From Gemmatimonadaceae bacterium (GTDB lineage: Bacteria > Gemmatimonadota > Gemmatimonadetes > Gemmatimonadales > Gemmatimonadaceae): a stretch of DNA of 64,000 nucleotides. Location: assembly GCA_035533015.1 (NCBI GenBank), contig DATLUQ010000036.1, forward strand, positions 1-64,000, written 5' to 3'. Of this stretch, positions 24,213-32,694 are shown piece by piece (positions within the stretch are counted from its first letter, which is position 1; each line of letters opens with the position of its first letter). The translations under genes and the position numbers were made by a program. Below the pieces are notes generated by a model. It was not told where the DNA came from and ran no database searches. It saw only the letters and a list, made by a program, of their open reading frames with translations.

Positions 24213-25960
24213 CCGCCGTCATCACGCGCATCGCCGGGGCCCTGGTCGAGGCCCGTCCGTGTGCCCCGGCGCTATATGAACTTGCGTACGTGGGTGCCCA
24301 CCGCCTGCTCGCCGAGGTCGTGCGGGTCGAGCACGACGTGGCCACACTCCAGGTATACGAAGATACGACTGGGCTCCGGCTCGACGCTCCGGTCGAATTC
24401 TCCGGCGTCACCCTCACCGCACAGTTGGGGCCCGGCTTGCTCGGCGCCGTCCTGGATGGAGTTGGCCGCCCCCTGGCCCGCGTGGCCGAAGCCACCGGAG
24501 ATTTCATCGGCCCCGGCGCGGCCGCCGATACGCTGGATCCGGGCGACCTCTGGAGCTTCACGGCCACTGCCGCCGTGGGGAACCAGGTCGGCCCCGGCGA
24601 TCTGTTGGGCACGACGCCCGAGCGACTCGGGTTCACGCACCGGATCCTCGTGCCCCCGAACCTGAGCGGCCGCATCGCGCGCATCGCCAGCGGCTCGTAC
24701 CGCGTGGGCGAGCCGATCGGCGCGCTCGACGACGGCACCCTGCTCCATCTCGCGCACCGGTGGCCGGTGCGGGTGCCGCGACCGCTGGCCGCGCGCCTCG
24801 GCTACGAACGCCCGTTCGTCACCGGCCAGCGGGTGTTCGACCTGTTCTTTCCCGTCGCCGAGGGCGGCAACGCCGTCGTGCCGGGCGGCTTCGGCACCGG
24901 CAAGACGATCATCGAGCAGTCGCTGGCCAAACACGCCGAGGCGGACATCATCGTATACGTGGGATGCGGCGAACGTGGGAACGAGATGACGGACGTCCTC
25001 ACGGAATTCCCCGCCCTCGTCGACCCGCGGACCGGGCACCCGCTCATGGAGCGCGCCGTTCTCGTTGCCAACACGTCCAACATGCCTGTGGCCGCGCGCG
25101 AGGCCAGCATCTACTTCGGCGTCACGATCGCCGAGTACTTCCGCGATCAGGGATGCCGTGTGGCGCTGATGATCGACAGCACGTCGCGCTGGGCCGAAGC
25201 GCTGCGTGAAATGTCGGCCCGCCTCCAGGAGATGCCGGGCGAAGAGGGCTATCCCACGTACCTCGCCAGCCGACTTGGCGAGTTCTTCGAGCGCGCCGGA
25301 CGCGGCCGCGCGCTGGGCGCGCCCGCGCGCGATGGCGCGGTGACGATCATCGGCGCGGTTTCTCCGCCCGGCGGCGACTTCTCCGAGCCCGTCACGCAGG
25401 CATCGCTTCGGGTGGCCGGCGCTATGTGGGCCCTCGACTCCGCCCTCGCCCACCAGCGACACTTCCCGGCCGTGGATTGGGAGACGAGCTACTCCCTGTA
25501 CGGGGACCGCATCGCCGACTGGTTCGCCACGGAGGGCGGCGCCGACTGGGCCGCCGTGCGGGCCGGCCTGATGCGGCTCATCCAGCACGAGCGCGAACTA
25601 CGCGACATCGCCAGTCTCGTTGGCCCCGACGCCCTCGAGGATGCCGACCGCCTGACGTTGGACTGCGCCGCCATGGTGCGCGAGATCCTGCTCAGGCAGA
25701 ATGCCTTTCACCCGCACGACGCCAGTTCCTCGGTGGCCAAGACCTACGCGCTCGCGTCGTGCGCACTCGAAGCGCACACGTCGGGCGCGGCGGCACTCGG
25801 CACCGGTGTCTCATTCGCCAAGCTCGACTTCGGCCCTGTTCGAAGGGCGCTCGCCGCACTGCGTGACGCACCCGAGGAAGAACGGGAGCAACGCACGGCG
25901 GATGCACGGGCCGCCGCACGCGCGCTCGCTCCGAGCACGGCCACGCGAGATACCGCATGA
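24209..25960 (+). CDS. ntpA: V/A-type ATPase catalytic subunit A
   Basis: The 583-residue catalytic subunit. Walker A is GGFGTGKT (about residues 226-233, replacing the common GPFGAGKT). VGCGERGNEMTDVL and MIDSTSRWAEALREMSARL are classic A-subunit signatures. The start at 24209 overlaps subunit F by four bases. Hydrolyses or makes ATP in the A3B3 head. Confidence 0.97.
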   Translation: MTAVITRIAGALVEARPCAPALYELAYVGAHRLLAEVVRVEHDVATLQVYEDTTGLRLDAPVEFSGVTLTAQLGPGLLGAVLDGVGRPLARVAEATGDFIGPGAAADTLDPGDLWSFTATAAVGNQVGPGDLLGTTPERLGFTHRILVPPNLSGRIARIASGSYRVGEPIGALDDGTLLHLAHRWPVRVPRPLAARLGYERPFVTGQRVFDLFFPVAEGGNAVVPGGFGTGKTIIEQSLAKHAEADIIVYVGCGERGNEMTDVLTEFPALVDPRTGHPLMERAVLVANTSNMPVAAREASIYFGVTIAEYFRDQGCRVALMIDSTSRWAEALREMSARLQEMPGEEGYPTYLASRLGEFFERAGRGRALGAPARDGAVTIIGAVSPPGGDFSEPVTQASLRVAGAMWALDSALAHQRHFPAVDWETSYSLYGDRIADWFATEGGADWAAVRAGLMRLIQHERELRDIASLVGPDALEDADRLTLDCAAMVREILLRQNAFHPHDASSSVAKTYALASCALEAHTSGAAALGTGVSFAKLDFGPVRRALAALRDAPEEEREQRTADARAAARALAPSTATRDTA

Positions 25961-27357
25961 GCATCGCCCCCGAACGGACCTATCACGGCGCGGCCTCGGC
26001 CGCTGGCCCCCTGCTGTTCCTGGAGCACACGCGCCGTGTTGCCCTCGGCGAATGGGTGCGGGTGTGCCTGCCAGGCCAACCCGACCGGCGCGGGCAGGTG
26101 ATCGATGCCGGCGAAGGCATCACCAGCATCCAACTCCTCGACAGCACCGTGGGGCTGGCGCCCGATCGCGTCGAGGTCGTGCTGACCGGCGACGTTGCCA
26201 ACACCGTCGTCGGGCGGGAATTGCTCGGCCGCGCCTTTGACGGACACGGCGCACCCGTGGACGGGCTTCCGGCGCCGGTGGGCGACGCCGTGCGACCCAC
26301 CAACGGCGCGCCGATCAATCCGATGCGCCGCGCGCGGCCGAGTGACTTCATCGAAACCGGCGTCAGCGCCATCGACGCCATGAACACGCTGGTCCGCGGA
26401 CAGAAGCTGCCCGTGTTCGGCGGCCCCGGGCTACCGGCGCTCGACCTGGCGGCGCGCATCGTCGAGTGGGCACGAGCACCGCGCGGGGAGCCCTTCGCGG
26501 TGGTGTTCGCCGGTATCGGCATCACGGCGCGCGAGACACACGAGTTTCTCGATCGTGTGCGGACGAGCGGAGCGATGCCGCGTACCGTCCTCTACCTGAA
26601 CGAGGCGGCCCATCCGGCCATCGAGCGTATTCTGGCACCGCGGCTGGCGCTGACGACCGCCGAGTACCTGGCCTTCGATTGCGGCATCCACGTCCTCGTC
26701 GTGATTGCCGACATGACGCACTATTGCGAGGCGCTGCGCGAGATCGCCACGGCGCGCGAGGAGATCCCGGGGCGTCGCGGGTATCCGGGGTATATGTACA
26801 CCGACCTCGCCACGATCTACGAACGAGCCGGGATCATCGCGGGGAAGCCAGGGTCCATCACGCAGATCCCGATCGTGACCATGCCGGACGACGACATCAC
26901 GCATCCGATTCCCGATCTCACCGGCTACATCACCGAGGGCCAGCTCGTCCTGTCGCGCGATCTTCATCGGGCCGGCATCGCGCCGCCGATCGACGTCCTG
27001 CCATCATTGTCGCGGCTCATGAACGCGGGCGTCGGCGCGGGGCACACGCGGCCAGAGCATCGCGAATGGAGCGACCAGCTGTACGCCACGTACGCGCGCG
27101 GCCGCGAGGCGCGGAGCATGGCGGCCATCGTCGGCGAGTCCGGGCTGCCCGACGCCGACCGGCGCGCCCTCGTCTTTGCCGACCGGTTCGAGCGGGAGTT
27201 CGTGGGGCAGCCCGACGGGAGGCGCACCATCGACCAGACATTCGAACGCGGGTGGGCGCTGCTCGAGACGCTGCCGCGCGACGACCTCATGCGCCTCGGC
27301 GACCGGACCATCGAGGCGCGGCAAGCCGCCGTGGCCCAGCACGAGGAACCATCGTGA
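25957..27357 (+). CDS. ntpB: V/A-type ATPase regulatory subunit B
   Basis: The 466-residue non-catalytic head subunit. The P-loop position reads FGGPGLPALDL, without the Lys of Walker A, as expected for B. LVVIADMTHYCEALREI and YPGYMYTDLATIYERAG are family signatures. ATGA overlap with A and GTGA overlap with D. Confidence 0.97.
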   Translation: MSIAPERTYHGAASAAGPLLFLEHTRRVALGEWVRVCLPGQPDRRGQVIDAGEGITSIQLLDSTVGLAPDRVEVVLTGDVANTVVGRELLGRAFDGHGAPVDGLPAPVGDAVRPTNGAPINPMRRARPSDFIETGVSAIDAMNTLVRGQKLPVFGGPGLPALDLAARIVEWARAPRGEPFAVVFAGIGITARETHEFLDRVRTSGAMPRTVLYLNEAAHPAIERILAPRLALTTAEYLAFDCGIHVLVVIADMTHYCEALREIATAREEIPGRRGYPGYMYTDLATIYERAGIIAGKPGSITQIPIVTMPDDDITHPIPDLTGYITEGQLVLSRDLHRAGIAPPIDVLPSLSRLMNAGVGAGHTRPEHREWSDQLYATYARGREARSMAAIVGESGLPDADRRALVFADRFEREFVGQPDGRRTIDQTFERGWALLETLPRDDLMRLGDRTIEARQAAVAQHEEPS

Positions 27358-27989
27358 GCGCCGGCGGCCGGATCACGTCCACGCGGGCGGGCCTGCTCGG
27401 CGCGCGCCGCCGCCTGGCGCTCGTGGCCAAGGGCGCGTCGCTCACCCGGCGCAAGCGTGAAGCGCTGGTGGCCGAACTGTTCAAGCTCGCCCGCCCCGCG
27501 GCGGACGTGCGTCAGCAGCTGGCCGACAGCGCCAACGCGGCCGCGGAGTCGCTCTCCGCCGCCCTGGCCATCCACGGCATCTCCGGATTGTCGGCCATGT
27601 CGTGGCCGCCGGGCGATCCGCGCGTGGAGGTGCGGCCGGCGCGGGTGTGGGGGCTGGCGGTGAGCGACGTGATCGAACGTCCGGTCCTGCAGCGCACGCT
27701 CGACGCCCGTGGACTGGCGCCGGGGGATGTCGGGGTGGCGGTGGAGGAGGCGGCGCGCCGCTACGAGATCTTCGCCGAACTGCTCATCGACGCCGCCCCG
27801 CGAGAGCAGCGCGTGCGTCGGTTGGGCGACGCCGTGGCGACCACGTCGCGGCGACTTCGCACGCTGGAGCAGCGGGTGGCGCCCACGCTGGAGTCACAGA
27901 TAACCGCCGTGCGCCGCGATCTCGAAGAACGGGAGCGCGAGGAACGACTCAGGCTCCAGCGGTTGCTCGGGAAGCGGCGTCGACGGTAA
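27354..27989 (+). CDS. ntpD: V/A-type ATPase central-shaft subunit D
   Basis: A 211-residue coiled-coil shaft. The N-terminus (ITSTRAGLLGARRRLALVAKG) and the C-terminal helix rich in Arg/Glu are typical. The GTG start overlaps subunit B. Its last 41 bases overlap, tail to tail, the last codons of the minus-strand gene at 27949-29412, so there is no terminator space between the two. Confidence 0.92.
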   Translation: MSAGGRITSTRAGLLGARRRLALVAKGASLTRRKREALVAELFKLARPAADVRQQLADSANAAAESLSAALAIHGISGLSAMSWPPGDPRVEVRPARVWGLAVSDVIERPVLQRTLDARGLAPGDVGVAVEEAARRYEIFAELLIDAAPREQRVRRLGDAVATTSRRLRTLEQRVAPTLESQITAVRRDLEEREREERLRLQRLLGKRRRR

Positions 27990-29412
27990 CTCCGGCCAGG
28001 AGGTAATCCAGCACGTCGCCCGCGCTGTATCGCGTGCGGCCGCGCAGAAAGGGCGCCATGCCCACGAGGTCGTCTCCGCTGGTGAGCAGGGGCAATTCGT
28101 CGTCCCACCGGGGGCGGACCTGCGCGTGGCCGATGTTGGCCAGCAACGCGTTGCACAGGCAGCGCCGGCCGTGGGTCTCGTCGGCGGTGCCGCCCTTGGC
28201 CACGTATGCATCGACCGGTTCGGCGGGACACCGGTAGCCGATGCCGCCGGTGTCCGTGCGGTAGGCGACCCGCAGATACCCGAGGTCGCATACGCGTTCG
28301 CGGTCGGGCGTCTGGTACGTTCCGCCATCCAGTTCCACCAGCTTGAAGGGGTAGCCGGTGGGCGACGCGCGCGGATCGGTGCGCACACGAACGTCGCCGC
28401 GATTCACGCCCGCCAGCACTTCCTCCTTGAGCCCGGGGACGACGCCCGATTCATCTGCGAACGCAAATAACGTTCCCACCTGGATGCCGGCCGCGCCCGC
28501 ATCGAGCGCGGCGCGCAGTCCCTCGGGCGAGCCCGTGCCGCCGGCCAGCCAGAACGGAAGCCCGAGCTCGCGAATCTTGGCGAGATCCACCGCGTCGCGC
28601 TCGCCGTACAGCGGCTCCCCGGACGCCGACAGGCGCATTTCGCCACGGGGCGGCGCGTTGTGCCCACCTGCCGTGGGCCCTTCGATCACGAACCCGTCCA
28701 CCCGCCCATTGGCCTTGCGGGCCAGCGTCGTGGCCAGCGAGTTGGCCGATACGATGGGATAGAACTTGGGTCGTTTGAGCGTCACCCGCATCGCGCCGTG
28801 CTCGCCGGGATCGAAGGTCAGGTACTCGGCATCACCCCCGCCTTCCACGTCCATCCGGATCACGGCCGGCTGATGCAGGGCCATCGCGTCGAGCGCCCCG
28901 GGGATCTCGCGCGGAATACCGGCCCCCATGAGCACCACGTCCACGCCGGCCAGCATCGCGCCGTACAGCGTGGCCAGGTTGGGTAACTGCACCTTGGTGA
29001 GCACGTTGATGCCAACGGGATTCTGGTGCCCTTCCTTGGCCAGCCACACTTCCACGAAACTCGCCAGCACGGTGAGCTGCTGCCTTGCGGCGCTCACCAC
29101 CTGCTTGTACGTGGGGAGCGCCTTGTAGGGTGTGCCGGGTGCGCGTCCCTCGGGGTGGAAGTAGCGCGTGAGCGCGGCTTCGGCCACGGGCGGACAGGGA
29201 AACTGCGCCATGGCGCGGCGGAGGTGCCCGCCGTGGTCGCCATCCTGGAGGCGCCGCACGAAGATGGTATCGATCACGGTGCCCGAGACGACGCCGAGCT
29301 GTCCGCGGAGCGACACCGCGCGAGCGAGCATCCAGTTGGAAACGCCCGCGCCCATGCCGCCCTGAATGATGATCGGGTCTGAGGGCGGGGACGTGAATTC
29401 GGTGATGGTCAT
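27949..29412 (-). CDS. nitronate monooxygenase-family flavoprotein
   Basis: A TIM-barrel FMN enzyme of 487 residues related to 2-nitropropane dioxygenase and PfaD. The N-terminus IIIQGGMGAGVSNWMLARAV is the family signature, EGPTAGGHNAP forms a flavin loop and GIQVGTLFAFADESG the phosphate-binding end. It is longer than the usual 320-380 residues. The C-terminal 120 residues contain several cysteines (CDLGYL, YRCPAEP and RRCLCNALL) that could be structural. The natural substrate is unknown. It is divergent from ccoNO and convergent with the ATPase operon. Confidence 0.88.
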   Translation of the reverse strand: MTITEFTSPPSDPIIIQGGMGAGVSNWMLARAVSLRGQLGVVSGTVIDTIFVRRLQDGDHGGHLRRAMAQFPCPPVAEAALTRYFHPEGRAPGTPYKALPTYKQVVSAARQQLTVLASFVEVWLAKEGHQNPVGINVLTKVQLPNLATLYGAMLAGVDVVLMGAGIPREIPGALDAMALHQPAVIRMDVEGGGDAEYLTFDPGEHGAMRVTLKRPKFYPIVSANSLATTLARKANGRVDGFVIEGPTAGGHNAPPRGEMRLSASGEPLYGERDAVDLAKIRELGLPFWLAGGTGSPEGLRAALDAGAAGIQVGTLFAFADESGVVPGLKEEVLAGVNRGDVRVRTDPRASPTGYPFKLVELDGGTYQTPDRERVCDLGYLRVAYRTDTGGIGYRCPAEPVDAYVAKGGTADETHGRRCLCNALLANIGHAQVRPRWDDELPLLTSGDDLVGMAPFLRGRTRYSAGDVLDYLLAGVTVDAASRATAGA

Positions 29413-29601
29413 ATCTATGGAAGCTATCGCGTCCCGCGCGGAGTAGGGGAAGTCCCGGCAAGTCGCCGGGGTCAGGGAAATCCCGTACGGGATGGGGGAA
29501 ACTGCCGAATGCGGCGATTGGCCTGCACCGACAGGTTGGGCCTAGGTCGCGCCTGCGGTGTGCGATCGCGACATCATAGCCCCTCACCGGACCCCCTCCC
29601 G
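29413..29601. promoter_or_regulatory. divergent promoter region upstream of ccoNO
   Basis: These 189 bases hold two short palindromes, GGGGAAGTCCC (29446-29456) and GGGAAATCCC (29475-29484), followed by the related GGGGGAAACTGCC (29494-29506). Their clustering just upstream of the oxidase operon suggests operators for a dimeric regulator. I find no FNR-type TTGAT-N4-ATCAA site. Confidence 0.45.
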
Positions 29602-31914
29602 ATGATGCTTCCCGAAGGTGCAGCGGACGCCCGCTCCGGCGGCGTCGCGCGCGCGCCGTCCACGACCCGCGGTGCATCCGTCGCTCTGGACTCCTTCTCG
29701 TACGACGACGACATCGTTCGCAAGTTCATGGTCGCCACCTTCGTGTGGGGGCTGGTCGGCATGCTGGTGGGGCTCGTCATCGCCGTCCAGCTCGTCATGC
29801 CGTCGCTGGACGTCGCGCCCTGGTTCTCCTTCGGGCGTCTACGTCCACTGCATACCAACGCCGTCATCTTCGCGTTCGCCGGCAATGCGTTCTTCACGGG
29901 TGCGTACTACTCCACGCAGCGCCTGTGCAAGACGCGGATGTTCTCCGACTTCATGGGGCGCTTCCACTTCTGGGGGTGGCAGGCGATCATCGTCGCGGCC
30001 GCGATCACGCTGCCGATGGGGTTCACGCAGGCCAAGGAGTATGCCGAACTCGAATGGCCCATCGACATCGCGATCGCCGTGGTGTGGGTGGTGTTCGCCG
30101 TCAATTTCTTCGGCACACTCAAGAAGCGCCGCGAGCGGCATCTGTACGTGGCGCTCTGGTTCTACATCGCCAGCATCATCACCGTCGCCATCCTGCACAT
30201 CTTCAACAACCTCTCGGTGCCGGCCGGATGGTTCAAGAGCTACTCGATCTACGCCGGCGTGCAGGACGCATTCATGCAGTGGTGGTACGGCCACAACGCC
30301 GTGGCCTTCTTCCTCACCACGCCATTCCTCGGGCTGATGTACTACTTCCTGCCCAAGGCCGCCGAGCGCCCGATCTACTCATACAAGCTGTCGATTCTTC
30401 ACTTCTGGTCGCTGGTCTTCATCTACATCTGGGCCGGCCCCCACCATCTCCACTACACCGCGCTTCCCGAGTGGGCATCCACGCTCGGCATGGCGTTCTC
30501 GGTCATGCTGTGGATGCCGTCCTGGGGCGGCATGATCAACGGCCTGCTCACGCTGCGCGGCGCATGGAACAAGGTCGTGGAAGATCCGGTGCTCAAGTTC
30601 TTCGTAGTCGCCGTGACGGCGTATGGCATGTCGACGTTCGAAGGGCCGATGCTCTCGGTGAAGAGCGTCAACGCGCTCGCGCATTACAGCGACTGGGTGA
30701 TCGCCCACGTCCACACGGGCACGCTGGGGTGGAACGGTTTCATGACGTTCGGGATGATCTACTGGCTGCTGCCACGGCTGTTCCAGACCAAGCTCTACAG
30801 CAAGAAGCTGGCCGAATGGCACTTCTGGATCGGGAGCTTCGGCATCCTCCTGTACGTCGTGGCGATCTACAGCGCCGGGGTCACCGAAGGCCTGATGTGG
30901 CGGGCGTTCGACCAGACCGGGCGCCTCGCGTATCCGGATTGGATCGAGACCGTCGTCCGGGTCATTCCGATGTGGTGGATGCGTGCCATCGGCGGCGGCT
31001 TCTACATGGTCGGCATGTTCATGTTCGGCTGGAACATCCTCATGACGTGGCGCAACCGGCCCGCCGTGTACGACGTGCCGGTGATCCAGGCAGCGCCGCT
31101 CGCCCCGGAGCGCGTGCGCGAGACGCCGAACGCCGCACCGCAGGGCGCCTGGGCGCGATTCACGCGCCTCGACTGGCACCGCGTGTGGGAGGGCCGCTGG
31201 CTGCTGTTCACCGTGATGGTGATCGTCGCCGTGGCCGTGGCCTCGCTGTTCGAGATCATTCCCACCTTCCTGATCCGCGAGAACGTGCCGACGATCTCGT
31301 CGGTCAAACCGTATACGCCGCTCGAACTGGCGGGCCGCGACCTCTACGTTCGCGAAGGGTGCTTCAACTGCCACTCGCAGATGATCCGGCCCTTCCGCTG
31401 GGAGACCGAACGGTTCGGCGAGTACTCGAAGCCCGGCGAATTCGTGTACGACCATCCGTTCCTGTGGGGATCGCGGCGCATCGGGCCCGACCTGGCGCGC
31501 GAGGGCGGAAAGTATCCCGACCTCTGGCACGTGCGCCACATGCAGGACCCGCGGTCGATCACGCCCAAATCGATCATGCCGCCATACGGATTCCTGCTCA
31601 CCGACGACCTCGACTTCGCGTCGATCCAGCGCAAGGTCGACGCCATGGCCATGCTCGGCGTGCCCTACGGGAGCGCCGTGATCGCGGGGAATGCGCCGAG
31701 GATGGCGAAGGCGCAGGCGGCGCTGATCGCCGATACGATCGCGCAGCAGGGCGGCCCGGCCAACCTGCAAGGCAAGGAGATCGTCGCCCTCGTGGCCTAT
31801 CTGCAGCGGCTGGGCTGGGACGCCACGCACGTCTCGGCGCCACCGGTCGCGACCGCCGTCGAGGCAGCGCCGGCGGCGGCCGTCGGAAAGACGGCCGGGG
31901 GCGGCACTCCATGA
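29602..31914 (+). CDS. ccoN: cbb3 cytochrome oxidase, fused CcoN-CcoO
   Basis: One 770-residue chain joins catalytic subunit I and monohaem subunit II. The CcoN part (to about residue 500) has about twelve helices. Haem and CuB ligands are in RPLHTNAVIF, WYGHNAVAFF, AGPHHLHYTALP and IAHVHTGTLGWN, and the Tyr near SYKLSILHFW is the likely cross-linked one. The linker leads into the CcoO transmembrane helix near residue 525 and the haem c motif CFNCHSQMIRPF near 587. The fusion removes the intergenic junction seen in most operons. High-affinity O2 reduction at the inner membrane. The start at 29602 is the first of two adjacent ATGs; the ribosome site is weak. Confidence 0.96.
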   Translation: MMLPEGAADARSGGVARAPSTTRGASVALDSFSYDDDIVRKFMVATFVWGLVGMLVGLVIAVQLVMPSLDVAPWFSFGRLRPLHTNAVIFAFAGNAFFTGAYYSTQRLCKTRMFSDFMGRFHFWGWQAIIVAAAITLPMGFTQAKEYAELEWPIDIAIAVVWVVFAVNFFGTLKKRRERHLYVALWFYIASIITVAILHIFNNLSVPAGWFKSYSIYAGVQDAFMQWWYGHNAVAFFLTTPFLGLMYYFLPKAAERPIYSYKLSILHFWSLVFIYIWAGPHHLHYTALPEWASTLGMAFSVMLWMPSWGGMINGLLTLRGAWNKVVEDPVLKFFVVAVTAYGMSTFEGPMLSVKSVNALAHYSDWVIAHVHTGTLGWNGFMTFGMIYWLLPRLFQTKLYSKKLAEWHFWIGSFGILLYVVAIYSAGVTEGLMWRAFDQTGRLAYPDWIETVVRVIPMWWMRAIGGGFYMVGMFMFGWNILMTWRNRPAVYDVPVIQAAPLAPERVRETPNAAPQGAWARFTRLDWHRVWEGRWLLFTVMVIVAVAVASLFEIIPTFLIRENVPTISSVKPYTPLELAGRDLYVREGCFNCHSQMIRPFRWETERFGEYSKPGEFVYDHPFLWGSRRIGPDLAREGGKYPDLWHVRHMQDPRSITPKSIMPPYGFLLTDDLDFASIQRKVDAMAMLGVPYGSAVIAGNAPRMAKAQAALIADTIAQQGGPANLQGKEIVALVAYLQRLGWDATHVSAPPVATAVEAAPAAAVGKTAGGGTP

Positions 31915-32132
31915 AGTCGTTGTCCGACGTCGTGGCCGGTGCCGGTCTGCACATCTACGCCGACATCGCCCTCATCATCTTCCTCGCCGTGTTCCTCGCG
32001 ATTCTCGCCCGTGTGCTGTTGGCCAAGCGCTCCACCTGGGAGCACGAGGCCCATCTGCCGCTCGAGGACGGCGTGGCGCGGTTCACCTCCAATACGCCCC
32101 TCGACCGGTCAACCGACCATGCCGACCAGTAA
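31911..32132 (+). CDS. ccoQ: CcoQ-like small cbb3 subunit
   Basis: A 73-residue single-helix protein (LHIYADIALIIFLAVFLAIL) with a polar C-terminal tail containing LPLEDG, like CcoQ/FixQ. It overlaps ccoNO by four bases and ccoP by fourteen. Likely stabilises CcoP in the complex. Confidence 0.85.
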   Translation: MKSLSDVVAGAGLHIYADIALIIFLAVFLAILARVLLAKRSTWEHEAHLPLEDGVARFTSNTPLDRSTDHADQ

Positions 32133-32694
32133 TCGCGATCAGGACCGCCTGCTCGAACACAATTATGACGGCATCCAGGAATACGACAACCCGATGCCGC
32201 GGTGGTGGGTCTGGATCTTCTGGGCCACGATCGTTTTCGCGATCGTGTACGGACTCGATCCGTGGCACGTGCTGCGCGGGCCGGGCCGGATTGCCGACTA
32301 CAACGCGTCGGTGGCCGCAGCGGTCAAGCGCTTCCCGCCGCCCTCGACGGCGGGCGATGCCACCACCCTTGCCGCGCTGGGCAAGAATCCGCAGGCGCTC
32401 ACCGCCGGCAAAGAAGTGTTCGTCACGAATTGCGCCCCGTGCCACCGCCCCGACGGCGGCGGGGTCATCGGCCCGAATCTCACCGACGACTACTGGCTCC
32501 ACGGCGGAACCGTGGTGGACGTCCATCGGACCATCACCAACGGCGTGCTCGACAAGGGCATGCCGAACTGGGGCAAGATCCTCAAGCCGGAGCAGATCAA
32601 CGACGTCGCCGTATACGTGTACTACGCACTCCACGGCACCAACCCACCCAATCCCAAGCCGCCACAAGGCGTGAAGGTCGCTCGCCCGGAATGA
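32119..32694 (+). CDS. ccoP: monohaem CcoP-like subunit of cbb3 oxidase
   Basis: The N-terminus carries EHNYDGIQEYDNPMPRWW, the CcoP signature, then one membrane helix and a single cytochrome c domain (CAPCHRPDGGG). Classical CcoP has two haem c domains in about 300 residues; this one has 191 residues and one haem. MPNWGKIL supplies the axial Met. Electron entry into the fused CcoNO is probably through this haem. Confidence 0.93.
   Translation: MPTSNRDQDRLLEHNYDGIQEYDNPMPRWWVWIFWATIVFAIVYGLDPWHVLRGPGRIADYNASVAAAVKRFPPPSTAGDATTLAALGKNPQALTAGKEVFVTNCAPCHRPDGGGVIGPNLTDDYWLHGGTVVDVHRTITNGVLDKGMPNWGKILKPEQINDVAVYVYYALHGTNPPNPKPPQGVKVARPE

Noticed and set aside
30379-31830. Minus-strand open frame of 483 codons opposite ccoNO
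   Set aside because: Antisense to a well-conserved oxidase; no membrane or domain features of its own.
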